From positions 20,200 to 84,199 of the forward strand of contig JALOAC010000008.1 in assembly GCA_023228985.1 (NCBI GenBank): 64,000 nucleotides of DNA. Direction: 5' to 3'. The position numbers were made by a program, and so were the translations under genes. A model generated the notes under the pieces. That model ran no database searches. It was not told the origin of the DNA and worked only from the letters and a program-made list of their open reading frames with translations. The stretch comes from Thiopseudomonas sp. Its GTDB lineage: Bacteria > Pseudomonadota > Gammaproteobacteria > Pseudomonadales > Pseudomonadaceae. This document shows positions 26,966-34,485 of this stretch, one piece after another; positions within the stretch are counted from its first letter, which is position 1; the number at the start of each line of letters is the position of its first letter.

Positions 26966-27496
26966 ATGGCACGTGGAGTCAATAAAGTAATTTTAATCGG
27001 CAATCTAGGCGCTGATCCGGATACACGCTACTTGCCTAATGGTAATGCGGTATCTAATATCACCCTGGCTACTTCCGACAGCTGGAAAGACCGCGAAACC
27101 GGTCAGCAGCAAGAGCGCACTGAGTGGCACCGCGTAGTGTTTTTTGGCAAGCTGGCAGAAATTGTGGGTCAATATCTGCGTAAAGGCTCAAAAGTCTATG
27201 TGGAAGGCCGTTTGCAAACCCGCGAGTGGGAAAAAGACGGTGTGAAGCGTTACACCACAGAGGTAGTGGTGGATATGAATGGCCAGATGCAAATGCTAGA
27301 CGGTCGAGGTGGTGGTGATGATATGGGTGCAAGCCAAGCCCCGCGTCAACAGCAACAAGCCCCACAGCAACAGCAGTCGTATCAACAACAGCAATCGCAG
27401 CAAGCTCAGCAGCCGCGTCAAGCACCGGTGGCGACACCGCCACAGCAACCAGCTGATAACTTCGGTGAGTCGTTTGATAACGATATTCCGTTTTGA
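26966..27496 (+). CDS. ssb: Single-stranded DNA-binding protein
   Basis: Residues 1-110 form the OB-fold (ARGVNKVILIGNLGADPDTRY at the start, ERTEWHRVVFFGKLAEI in the middle). A long linker of about 50 residues is almost pure Gln, Pro, Ala and Ser. The C-terminal tip is FDNDIPF, the protein-interaction peptide that recruits replication and repair partners; Asn takes one position that is Asp in the E. coli tip. An AGGAG ribosome-binding site precedes the ATG. The 176-residue length is normal. A hairpin downstream probably ends the transcript. Confidence 0.97.
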   Translation: MARGVNKVILIGNLGADPDTRYLPNGNAVSNITLATSDSWKDRETGQQQERTEWHRVVFFGKLAEIVGQYLRKGSKVYVEGRLQTREWEKDGVKRYTTEVVVDMNGQMQMLDGRGGGDDMGASQAPRQQQQAPQQQQSYQQQQSQQAQQPRQAPVATPPQQPADNFGESFDNDIPF

Positions 27497-27522
27497 ATGA
27501 CATAAGCTGATTTGCGTTAAGT

Positions 27523-27559
27523 GCACAGAGCGCAGCGAATTTATCTATGCGCTCTGTGC
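27523..27559 (+). terminator. Hairpin after ssb
   Basis: GCACAGAGCGCA and TGCGCTCTGTGC form a perfect 12-bp stem with a 13-base loop, 27 bp after the ssb stop. Only an A-rich stretch follows, not a strong T-run, so termination is probable rather than certain. Confidence 0.55.
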
Positions 27560-27597
27560 CATAAAAACTTTAAAAAACAGCATAACAAGAGGCTGGC

Positions 27598-28494
27598 ATG
27601 CGTTTAAGACTGGTTTTATTGGGTGCAGGCAATGCATTAGGGCAGGCGCTAATACGCCATGGCGCTGAGTGCGATATTTCTTTTCTTGCGCCACGACCAG
27701 AGCAGGGCGTGTGGACACCTGCCAGTCTCACAGAGTTAATCGATGATGTACGTCCAGATGTGGTTATTAACCTGGCGTATTATTTTGATTGGTTTCAATT
27801 AGGTCGTGTTGTTTCAGATAAGTTTGCGCCGCAAGAGCAAGCTGTCCAGCGCTTGGCGCAACTGTGTAAGCATTATCAGTGTGTTTTGCTACAGCCCTCC
27901 AGCTACAGAGTTTTTGATGGCTATCGTGCCACGGCTTATAACGAGCAGCATGAATGTAACCCTTTGAGCCCACGGGGACAGGCGCTTTTGCGTATGGAAC
28001 AAAGCGTACGAGCGATTTGTTCCAAGCATATAATTTTGCGTTTTGGCTGGCTGTTGGACGACAGCCTTGAGGGTATGCTTGGGCGGGTTTTACAACGTGC
28101 ACAAGCGGGTGGCGCTATGGAAATGGCCGATGATAGACGTGGCAATCCTACCCCTGTTGAAGATGCAGCACGGGTTATGATTGCGATTCTGAAGCAGCTG
28201 GACTGCACTGCGCCGCTGTGGGGTACTTATCAGTATGGCGGGCAAGAAGCAGCGACGACCTTAGCCGTGGCAGAAGCTATTTTGTACGAAGCGAATGCCT
28301 GGGACTCAAGCATTAATCAAGAAGTGATCCCGCGGCCACATGCACACTTTGAAGACGCTGCCATAGAGCCCCAGCATGGCGTGCTTGATTGCAAGAAAAT
28401 CACCCACACCTTCGGGATCAAGCCAAGAGCTTGGCGCACAGGCATGGCCGAGTTGCTGGACAGTTACTATCGCAAGCTTAACGGTGCTAAGTGA
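27598..28494 (+). CDS. RmlD-like NAD(P)-binding sugar-nucleotide reductase family protein
   Basis: This 298-residue Rossmann protein opens LRLVLLGAGNALGQALIRHG, a nucleotide-binding glycine motif, and follows the dTDP-4-dehydrorhamnose reductase (RmlD) layout: DVVINLAYYFDW, then QPSSYRVFDGYR, then NPLSPRGQALLRME. In active RmlD enzymes that last stretch carries YxxxK; here the aligned positions are Arg126 and Leu130, so the usual catalytic pair is absent (my alignment by eye). It may bind cofactor without being a standard reductase. No rhamnose genes are nearby. It overlaps the next gene by 4 bp (GTGA), suggesting a shared task with that PLP enzyme. The function is unknown. Confidence 0.75.
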   Translation: MRLRLVLLGAGNALGQALIRHGAECDISFLAPRPEQGVWTPASLTELIDDVRPDVVINLAYYFDWFQLGRVVSDKFAPQEQAVQRLAQLCKHYQCVLLQPSSYRVFDGYRATAYNEQHECNPLSPRGQALLRMEQSVRAICSKHIILRFGWLLDDSLEGMLGRVLQRAQAGGAMEMADDRRGNPTPVEDAARVMIAILKQLDCTAPLWGTYQYGGQEAATTLAVAEAILYEANAWDSSINQEVIPRPHAHFEDAAIEPQHGVLDCKKITHTFGIKPRAWRTGMAELLDSYYRKLNGAK

Positions 28495-29408
28495 CGAGCG
28501 TAGTCGCAACGCAAATACAACAACTACTGACCGATTTATTGCACCAGCGTTTGCCGTGGCGCAACTACTGCCAGACCATGCCGGGTATGTGCGGTGTTGA
28601 TGTGTTACGCACCGACTTAGTGCACCCTCTGTTATCGGGCAATAAAGCCTTAAAATTGGCGGGTTGGTGGCAACGCTATACCAACGGTCAGTATCAAAAA
28701 ATCATCACCTTTGGCGGTCCGTACTCGAATCATGTGCATGCCACTGCTGCGTTTGCATATGCGCTGGATATTCCCTTGTTGTGTCTGATACGTGGCTATG
28801 CGCAAGTGGAGTTAACGCCAACCCTGCAAGAGTGCCGTAATTGGGGCGCACAGCTGCAGTTTTTAGATCGACGCGCCTATGCCGCACGCTATGATCTGAC
28901 TTTTCAACAACAACTTGCAGAACAGCATCAAGCATTGGTAATTCCAGAGGGTGGCGCTGGCGTTGAAGGCGAGCTTGGCTGTCGCTCAGTGGCTGATTTT
29001 GCACAGCATTATGATCAGCTGTGGTTGGCGGCTGGTAGTGGCGCTACGGCTCAGGGTATTGAGCAAGGTTTGCAGCAGTTGCGCGCAACAACCAAGCTGG
29101 TTGTGGTTAATATGGTGGCTGATCAGGGCGCCTTGGCGCGGCGCTGGAAAGCAACAGCCGCACGCGCAGGTAAAGTGCGGGTACTGGATGGGGCTTTGGG
29201 TGGTTTTGCTAAACAAACGCCTGAATTAATCGCTTTAATAGAGCGTTATGACCAACTGGGTTTACCGCTCGACCCTGTGTATACCGCTAAACTTGTGCAC
29301 GCCTTCGAGCAGTATCAGCTCAGCCGCTCAGCTTCAGCGTCACAAAAAATCCTCTTGTTGCATAGTGGAGGCCTACAAGGACGTGGTGACCGTCAAGCGT
29401 ACACTTAA
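28491..29408 (+). CDS. PLP-dependent enzyme of the ACC deaminase / D-cysteine desulfhydrase group
   Basis: This 305-residue fold-type II PLP protein has the Schiff-base Lys in the SGNKALKL motif, the FGGPYSNHVHATAAFAY segment that resembles ACC deaminase and D-cysteine desulfhydrase, and the AAGSGATAQG phosphate-binding loop. It would deaminate or desulfhydrate a small amino acid; the true substrate cannot be read from the sequence. The GTG start overlaps the stop of the RmlD-like gene. The UDG-family gene follows after 51 bp. Confidence 0.82.
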   Translation: MTSVVATQIQQLLTDLLHQRLPWRNYCQTMPGMCGVDVLRTDLVHPLLSGNKALKLAGWWQRYTNGQYQKIITFGGPYSNHVHATAAFAYALDIPLLCLIRGYAQVELTPTLQECRNWGAQLQFLDRRAYAARYDLTFQQQLAEQHQALVIPEGGAGVEGELGCRSVADFAQHYDQLWLAAGSGATAQGIEQGLQQLRATTKLVVVNMVADQGALARRWKATAARAGKVRVLDGALGGFAKQTPELIALIERYDQLGLPLDPVYTAKLVHAFEQYQLSRSASASQKILLLHSGGLQGRGDRQAYT

Positions 29409-29459
29409 GAAGCTAGCGGAGTCTTAGATTAGGCGTAAATCAGTAAGAGGTGGCAAGCC

Positions 29460-30044
29460 GTGGTTAAACTAATCCCTTTATTGCAAGAAATACGCAGCTG
29501 CCAAATATGCGCTAAGTATCTGCCTTTAGGGCCAAGACCGGTAGTGCAGGCGGGTGCGCAGGCGCGCTTGTTGATTGTTGGTCAAGCGCCCGGATTGCGC
29601 GTACATAAAACCGGTATGCCCTTTAATGATGCTAGTGGTCGGCGTTTGCGTGAGTGGCTGCAAATAAGTGAAGAGGATTTTTACGATCCAGACGGAGTAG
29701 CCATAATGCCGATGGGCTTTTGCTATCCCGGCAAGGGTAAAAGCGGTGATCTGCCGCCGCGTCCAGAGTGCGCACCGCAATGGCATCAACCCATATTGGC
29801 TGAGTTGCCGCAAATACAGCTTACTTTGTTGGTGGGTCAATACGCGCAAAAATATTATTTGCAGGATGGCTATAAAACCTTGACCGAGCGTGTGAGAAAT
29901 TGGCGCGAGTTGCCAGAAAATATCCTGCCCTTGCCGCATCCTTCGCCCCGTAACCAAATTTGGCTGCATAAAAACCCATGGTTTGAGCAAGAAGTGGTCG
30001 TAGAGTTGCGACGACGAATGGGAAAGCTATTTGAGGTGAATTAA
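29460..30044 (+). CDS. Uracil-DNA glycosylase family protein with likely iron-sulfur cluster
   Basis: This 194-residue protein has the UDG-superfamily motif 1 as VGQAPGLRVHKTGMPFNDASG and motif 2 as HPSPRN near the C-terminus. Four Cys residues are arranged as in family 4 glycosylases: CQIC near residue 16, then one Cys in GFCYPG and one in RPECAP, 15 residues apart. This suggests a 4Fe-4S cluster. The GQAPG motif resembles the GEAPG of family 4. Removal of uracil or another damaged base is plausible but unproven. The start is a GTG preceded by AAGAGG at suitable distance. Confidence 0.8.
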   Translation: MVKLIPLLQEIRSCQICAKYLPLGPRPVVQAGAQARLLIVGQAPGLRVHKTGMPFNDASGRRLREWLQISEEDFYDPDGVAIMPMGFCYPGKGKSGDLPPRPECAPQWHQPILAELPQIQLTLLVGQYAQKYYLQDGYKTLTERVRNWRELPENILPLPHPSPRNQIWLHKNPWFEQEVVVELRRRMGKLFEVN

Positions 30045-30095
30045 ACAATTTAGAAGATTAGTTTTGTTGCAGCTGTGTTCAAGCCTTTAACAACC

Positions 30096-30126
30096 CTGCG
30101 TGCTATCCGGAAAAGATAGCACGCAG
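30096..30126. terminator. Hairpin between the UDG-like gene and ilvE
   Basis: CTGCGTGCTATC and GATAGCACGCAG form a perfect 12-bp stem around a 7-base loop, 9 bp from the ilvE stop and 51 bp from the other stop. The genes converge here. T-runs are weak on both sides. Confidence 0.6.
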
Positions 30127-30134
30127 TAATTGAA

Positions 30135-31058
30135 TTACTTCACCAATGTGCGCCACTCAGGGTGGGCATCTGTTTTGCCGGTGACCAGATCAAAGTAAGC
30201 TGTTTGTAGCTGCTCGGTGATCGGGCCGCGGCTGCCACAGCCGATTTTACGACCGTCTACTTCGCGGATTGGCGTGACTTCAGCCGCTGTACCGGTAAAG
30301 AAGGCTTCGTCAGCGATGTACACTTCGTCACGGGTAATGCGCTTTTCTACAATAGGAATATTACGCTCACCGGCCAGCGTCAGAATGGTGTTACGGGTAA
30401 TACCGTTTAAACAGGCGGTTACTTCTGGAGTGTAAATCACACCGTTTTTAACGATAAAGATGTTTTCGCCTGAGCCTTCAGCCACATAGCCTTCTGGGTC
30501 CAGCAGTAGGGCTTCATCAGCACCGCCAGAAATGGCTTCTTGCAGGGCCAGCATGGAGTTGACGTAAGCACCGCTGGACTTGGCGCGGGTCATGGTGATG
30601 TTGACGTGGTGACGTGTAAAGGAGCTGGTACGAATGCGAATGCCGCTTTTCAGCGCTTCTTCGCCCATGTACGCGCCCCAGTGCCATGCAGCAATAATTA
30701 CATGCACTTTTAGGTTGTCTGCGCGAATACCCATCCCTTCAGAGCCGTAGAACGCCAGTGGACGGATATAGGCGCTATTGAGCTTGTTGTCGCGTACCGC
30801 CGCGATGGTGGCAGCGTTGATTTCGTCATGGGTGTAAGGGATGTTCATGCCCATGATGTGGGCTGATTCGAATAAGCGGTCGGTGTGTGCTTGCAGACGG
30901 AAAATCGCGGGACCTTCTGGGGTCTCATAAGCGCGCACACCTTCAAAAACGCCCATGCCATAGTGCAGGGAATGAGTGAGTACGTGGGTGGTCGCATTAC
31001 GCCATTCAACCATCTCGCCGTCGTACCAAATTAGACCATCACGATCAGCCATCGACAT
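30135..31058 (-). CDS. ilvE: Branched-chain amino acid aminotransferase
   Basis: IlvE exchanges amino groups between glutamate and the 2-oxo acids of Ile, Val and Leu. The 307-residue fold-type IV PLP enzyme shows LHYGMGVFEGVRAYETPEGP near the N-terminus, the PLP Lys in TRAKSSGAYVNS, the EGSGENIFIV motif and the C-terminal TGTAAEVTPIREVDG. The first ATG, at 31058, is favoured because an AGGAG element lies 9 bp upstream. The gene is followed in the same direction of reading by no other gene, and glnE lies upstream on the same strand, the same pairing as in P. aeruginosa. Confidence 0.97.
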   Translation of the reverse strand: MSMADRDGLIWYDGEMVEWRNATTHVLTHSLHYGMGVFEGVRAYETPEGPAIFRLQAHTDRLFESAHIMGMNIPYTHDEINAATIAAVRDNKLNSAYIRPLAFYGSEGMGIRADNLKVHVIIAAWHWGAYMGEEALKSGIRIRTSSFTRHHVNITMTRAKSSGAYVNSMLALQEAISGGADEALLLDPEGYVAEGSGENIFIVKNGVIYTPEVTACLNGITRNTILTLAGERNIPIVEKRITRDEVYIADEAFFTGTAAEVTPIREVDGRKIGCGSRGPITEQLQTAYFDLVTGKTDAHPEWRTLVK

Positions 31059-31106
31059 TGTTTGTAGCTCCTGAAAATAGGTAGTAAACGAACCCCTCGC
31101 CTGGGT

Positions 31107-34049
31107 TTATTGACCAGACTCTGGGTGATAATTAAGTTTTAATGCGCGCCACATACGCATAACGTTATGGCGTTCACTATGAAATTGGTCTCCACCCACC
31201 ACGCCGCGCTGTTTTTGCAAGGCGAGACGGTGTGCGGCGGCGCGGTAAGCCTTGTAGGCTTCCTGTAGCATGTGTACATCGTCCATGCTGAGCAGTTTGG
31301 CTGCGCCTAATTCATCAAGAATGCGGATGTTGTCCGTGTAGGTCACAAGCTGTGGGTATTGCCATGACCAAGCTAGCACAGCATATTGCACCATAAACTC
31401 AAGATCGACAATACCACCGGCATCCTGTTTGAGATCGAAGCTAACGTCTGCGCAAAAAGCGTTGTCGGCCAAGCCGCCCTGGGTCATTGCTGTGCCATGA
31501 TTGTTGCGCATTTTAGCACGCATTTGGCTGACTTCTTCGCGCAAGTGTACAAGTTCGCGCTGGCGCCCTAAAACCTGCAGACGTACCTGCTCAAAACGCT
31601 CCGTCAGTTGCTCGCAGCCTGTCAGTATGCGTGCACGTACCAGCGCCTGATGCTCCCAAGTCCAAGCCTCATGTTCTTGATAACGAGCAAAGGCGCTCAG
31701 TGAGTTGACCAGCAGCCCAGAATCACCGCCGGGACGCAAGCGCATATCGACTTCATACAGAGCGCCTGATGTGGTGCGGGTGGTGAGCATGGAAATAAGT
31801 TTTTGCCCAAGGCGGGTATAAAATTGTGCGCCATCCATGGGGCGTGAACCATCGGTTTCAGCCAGTGGATCGGCGTCATAGAGGAACACTAAGTCCAAGT
31901 CGGAGCCGTGACCCAGCTCGATACCGCCTAATTTGCCGTAACCGATAATCACAAAATCAAGTTCACAGGGGCTGTTGTCATGGCGCTTGGGTTGGCCGTG
32001 TTTGTGCACCATGTCTTTCCAGACCAGCTTTAGTACCTGCTCCAAGATGGCTTCGGCTAACCAGGTTAGGTAATCGCTCACTTTCATCAGTGGCAGTGTG
32101 CCGGCTATTTCGGAGGCGGCTACGCGCAAACGGTGTGCTAATTTAAAGTGACGCAGCACGTCCATTTGTTGCTCTAAATCGTCTTCAGGGATGCGCATTA
32201 AGCGTTCGCGTAACTCGGCAGCCAATTCAGGTGCCAGGGGCGGACGGTAGAGGCGACCGGCGTTGAGTAACTCATCGAGTAACGCTGGAAACAGCGCAAG
32301 TTGCGTGGCAATCCAAGGGCTAGCGGCGCACAGTTCAATCACGCGCGAGAGTGCGCCGGGGTTTTCGGTTAACAGTACTAAATAGGCGGAGCGTCGCGCC
32401 ACAGCTTCAATAAGGGGGAGTACGCGTTCGAGTACCAGATCAGGCTGCTCGTGCTCAACCGCATGGCATAAAAGTCGCGGCATAAAAGCATCTAAGCGTT
32501 CGCGACCGACACGCTGCATAGCGCGCACTTGGCTGCTGTTGCGAAGTTGCAGTAGGCGTTGCCAAACGGTACTGGCATCATTAAATCCAGCTTCGCTGAG
32601 CTGCTGCAAAATACTGCTTTCTTCAATGGATGCTTCCCAGACGGGTAGCCACTCGCCGCCAATATACTCTTCGTCTTCTGCATCCGGGTCGGCAATCACA
32701 TCGCGGAAATGCTGTTCAATGATTCGTCTTTTGTTGTGTAATTGCTGCTCAAATTCTGTCCATTCAGCAAAACCCATAATGGCCGCTAAGCGGGCGCGTT
32801 CTTCTTTGCTGCTGGGGAGTTGCTGGGTTTGTAGGTCGGCAATCGCTTGTAAGCCATGTTCAGTAAAACGTAAAAAACGATAGGCATCTTTGAGTGCGAC
32901 AACAGAGTCTGTTGGCATATAGCCCTGAATGGCTAGGGTGTCTAGGGTGACCAGTAGATGTCGTTGTTGCAGGCTTAGATCGCGGCCGCCATGAATCAGT
33001 TGGTAGGCTTGTGCAATGAATTCGACTTCGCGGATACCGCCTGAGCCGAGCTTAATGTTGTCGTCCATGTCCTTGCGGCGTACTTCTTGTTGGATGAGCT
33101 GTTTCATCGAGCGCAGCGCTTCAATGGCGGAGAAGTCTAGGTAACGGCGGTATACAAAGGGTTTGAGGATGTGCAGTAATTTGGCTCCGGCGCTTTGATC
33201 GCCCGCCACGACCCGTGCTTTGATCATGGCGTAGCGTTCCCAATCACGACCTTGGTTTTGATAGTACTGTTCAATGGCGGTGAAGCTAAATAACAAAGGG
33301 CCGCTGGAGCCGTAAGGGCGCAGGCGCATATCCACGCGAAAAACAAAGCCGTCCAGTGTAATGCTGTCGAGGGCTTTGATTAGTTTTTGCCCTAGGCGGG
33401 TGAAGAACTCTTGATTGTCTAGGTTACGTTTAGCGCCTTGGGTTTCGCCTGCTTCTGGGTAGGTGAAAATTAGGTCTACATCAGAGGAAAGGTTAAGTTC
33501 GTAAGCACCCAGTTTGCCCATGCCCAGAACCACCATGTGTTGGGGTTGTTGGCTATGGCGGCCTATGGGGGTGCCGAATAGTTGGCAATGCTGTTGATAA
33601 AGCCATTGGTAGGCGGTTTCAATGCAGCTGTCGGCTAGGGCGGACAGTTCTTGGCAGGTGCCGTCGAGGTCCGTTAAGCGGTTAAGTTCGCGCCAGATAA
33701 TCCGCAGGTACTGGCGGTTTCTGTATTTGCGCAGCTGTTCCAGAAGGCTCGCTTCATCAAGGCATTGCTGGGTGATTTCATGGAGCTGTTGTTGAAAACT
33801 ATCTGGGTTTTTGCCTTTGTCGAGTTCGCCTTGGTTAAGCTGTTCGATAAAATACGCAGGGTCGCGACAAGCTTGGTTGAGGACAAACTCACTTAACGTA
33901 AAGGTTCTGATGCATTGCTCGAAAAGGGCTTGCGGCCAGTCCGGTGGGTTGAGTTTTTGTTCTGCTAATGCAGTGTGCCAGCTTTGTTCGGCGTGTTGGC
34001 GCAGGGCGAATAATTGGCTGGGTAAATCGGTAAGGAGGTTGGGAATCAT
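31107..34049 (-). CDS. glnE: Bifunctional glutamine synthetase adenylyltransferase/adenylyl-removing enzyme
   Basis: GlnE switches glutamine synthetase off and on by adenylylating and deadenylylating it in response to PII. The 980-residue protein has two nucleotidyltransferase domains. In the N-terminal one (deadenylylating) LGMGKLGAYELNLSSDVDLIF carries the GxxDxD-type metal motif; the C-terminal one (adenylylating) has IGYGKLGGIELGHGSDLDLVF. PII-UTase-like helical domains lie after each. Full length and both metal motifs indicate activity. It reads toward ilvE (48-bp gap). Upstream is the 436-bp region that separates it from the divergent aceE. Confidence 0.97.
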   Translation of the reverse strand: MIPNLLTDLPSQLFALRQHAEQSWHTALAEQKLNPPDWPQALFEQCIRTFTLSEFVLNQACRDPAYFIEQLNQGELDKGKNPDSFQQQLHEITQQCLDEASLLEQLRKYRNRQYLRIIWRELNRLTDLDGTCQELSALADSCIETAYQWLYQQHCQLFGTPIGRHSQQPQHMVVLGMGKLGAYELNLSSDVDLIFTYPEAGETQGAKRNLDNQEFFTRLGQKLIKALDSITLDGFVFRVDMRLRPYGSSGPLLFSFTAIEQYYQNQGRDWERYAMIKARVVAGDQSAGAKLLHILKPFVYRRYLDFSAIEALRSMKQLIQQEVRRKDMDDNIKLGSGGIREVEFIAQAYQLIHGGRDLSLQQRHLLVTLDTLAIQGYMPTDSVVALKDAYRFLRFTEHGLQAIADLQTQQLPSSKEERARLAAIMGFAEWTEFEQQLHNKRRIIEQHFRDVIADPDAEDEEYIGGEWLPVWEASIEESSILQQLSEAGFNDASTVWQRLLQLRNSSQVRAMQRVGRERLDAFMPRLLCHAVEHEQPDLVLERVLPLIEAVARRSAYLVLLTENPGALSRVIELCAASPWIATQLALFPALLDELLNAGRLYRPPLAPELAAELRERLMRIPEDDLEQQMDVLRHFKLAHRLRVAASEIAGTLPLMKVSDYLTWLAEAILEQVLKLVWKDMVHKHGQPKRHDNSPCELDFVIIGYGKLGGIELGHGSDLDLVFLYDADPLAETDGSRPMDGAQFYTRLGQKLISMLTTRTTSGALYEVDMRLRPGGDSGLLVNSLSAFARYQEHEAWTWEHQALVRARILTGCEQLTERFEQVRLQVLGRQRELVHLREEVSQMRAKMRNNHGTAMTQGGLADNAFCADVSFDLKQDAGGIVDLEFMVQYAVLAWSWQYPQLVTYTDNIRILDELGAAKLLSMDDVHMLQEAYKAYRAAAHRLALQKQRGVVGGDQFHSERHNVMRMWRALKLNYHPESGQ

Positions 34050-34118
34050 ACTGTGCTCAAGGTCGCTGCTTGGTGGTAAAGATACCTGAAATGAGGGGCG
34101 TTCACCATGGGTGGCAGT

Positions 34119-34140
34119 TGGGTTGGTGATGTTGGTTTGT
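34119..34140 (+). repeat. Direct repeat, left copy, flanking the palindrome
   Basis: This copy shares an exact TGGGTTGGTG and an exact TGGTTTGT with the copy at 34270-34293; four bases separate the two blocks here and six there. The pair brackets the 103-bp palindrome. Confidence 0.5.
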
Positions 34141-34157
34141 ATTGGCTTGAGTGGTGC

Positions 34158-34260
34158 AGTAACCGGCAGTTACTCCATAAAGCCGCCGCGAGTACGTCCC
34201 TGTAGGCTCTCTGTCGCCCTCCTTGGCGACAGAGGCTTTATTACGCAACCGCCGGTTACT
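34158..34260. repeat. 103-bp nested imperfect palindrome
   Basis: Three pairs of exact inverted arms are nested: AGTAACCGGC (34158-34167) with GCCGGTTACT (34251-34260); ATAAAGCC (34177-34184) with GGCTTTAT (34234-34241); and CTCTGTCGCC (34209-34218) with GGCGACAGAG (34225-34234) around a 6-base loop. The left arm contains an unpaired insert, CCGCGAGTACGTCCCTGTAGG, of a type I recall from intergenic repeats of other gammaproteobacteria (memory, not checked). It could be a REP-like or MITE-like element, or an RNA hairpin. Confidence 0.75.
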
Positions 34261-34269
34261 TGTTCGGGC

Positions 34270-34293
34270 TGGGTTGGTGGCTTGCTGGTTTGT
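34270..34293 (+). repeat. Direct repeat, right copy, flanking the palindrome
   Basis: This is the partner of the copy at 34119-34140, with the same two conserved blocks in the same order. It begins 10 bp after the palindrome ends. Confidence 0.5.
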
Positions 34294-34378
34294 GGTGTTT
34301 TTTATGCAGCTGTCGTCAGAGACCGCTCAGCCTATTGTGCTAAAAGAGACTAGCAAAGAGGTGACTAATGCGTCATTA

Positions 34379-34444
34379 TGTAGTAAAACTACAAAACGAT
34401 AAAGGCTCGAATCAATACCGTACATCCATAAGATGTATAGTATG
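34379..34444 (+). promoter_or_regulatory. Candidate aceE promoter region with two dyads
   Basis: Dyad 1 is TGTAGT-AAA-ACTACA at 34379-34393. Dyad 2 is TACATC-CATAA-GATGTA at 34421-34437, extended by outer ATAC and GTAT. A -10-like TATAGT sits at 34437-34442, overlapping the end of dyad 2, about 44 bp before the aceE start; no good -35 is visible. This suggests repressor control of pyruvate dehydrogenase by an unidentified protein. Confidence 0.4.
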
Positions 34445-34485
34445 TAAAAAGCCTCTACCCTAGGCAGAAACGTTAGGAGTCCAAC

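Larger units (their letters stand above)
34050..34485. other. Gene-free region between divergent glnE and aceE
   Basis: This 436-bp stretch holds no convincing gene; the short open frame at 34111-34353 runs through the palindrome and has no ribosome-binding site. It contains, from left to right, a complex inverted repeat with flanking direct repeats (34119-34293), two dyads and a likely aceE promoter (34379-34444), and the aceE leader. The glnE promoter should be at its left end. Confidence 0.85.

Noticed and set aside
27320..27460. CAG/CAA-rich tract in ssb as a repeat or phase-variable element
   Set aside because: It encodes the Gln/Pro linker normal for SSB; units are irregular and in frame.
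34111..34353. 80-codon open frame upstream of aceE
   Set aside because: It runs straight through the 103-bp palindrome, has no ribosome-binding site, and its sequence is explained by the inverted repeat.
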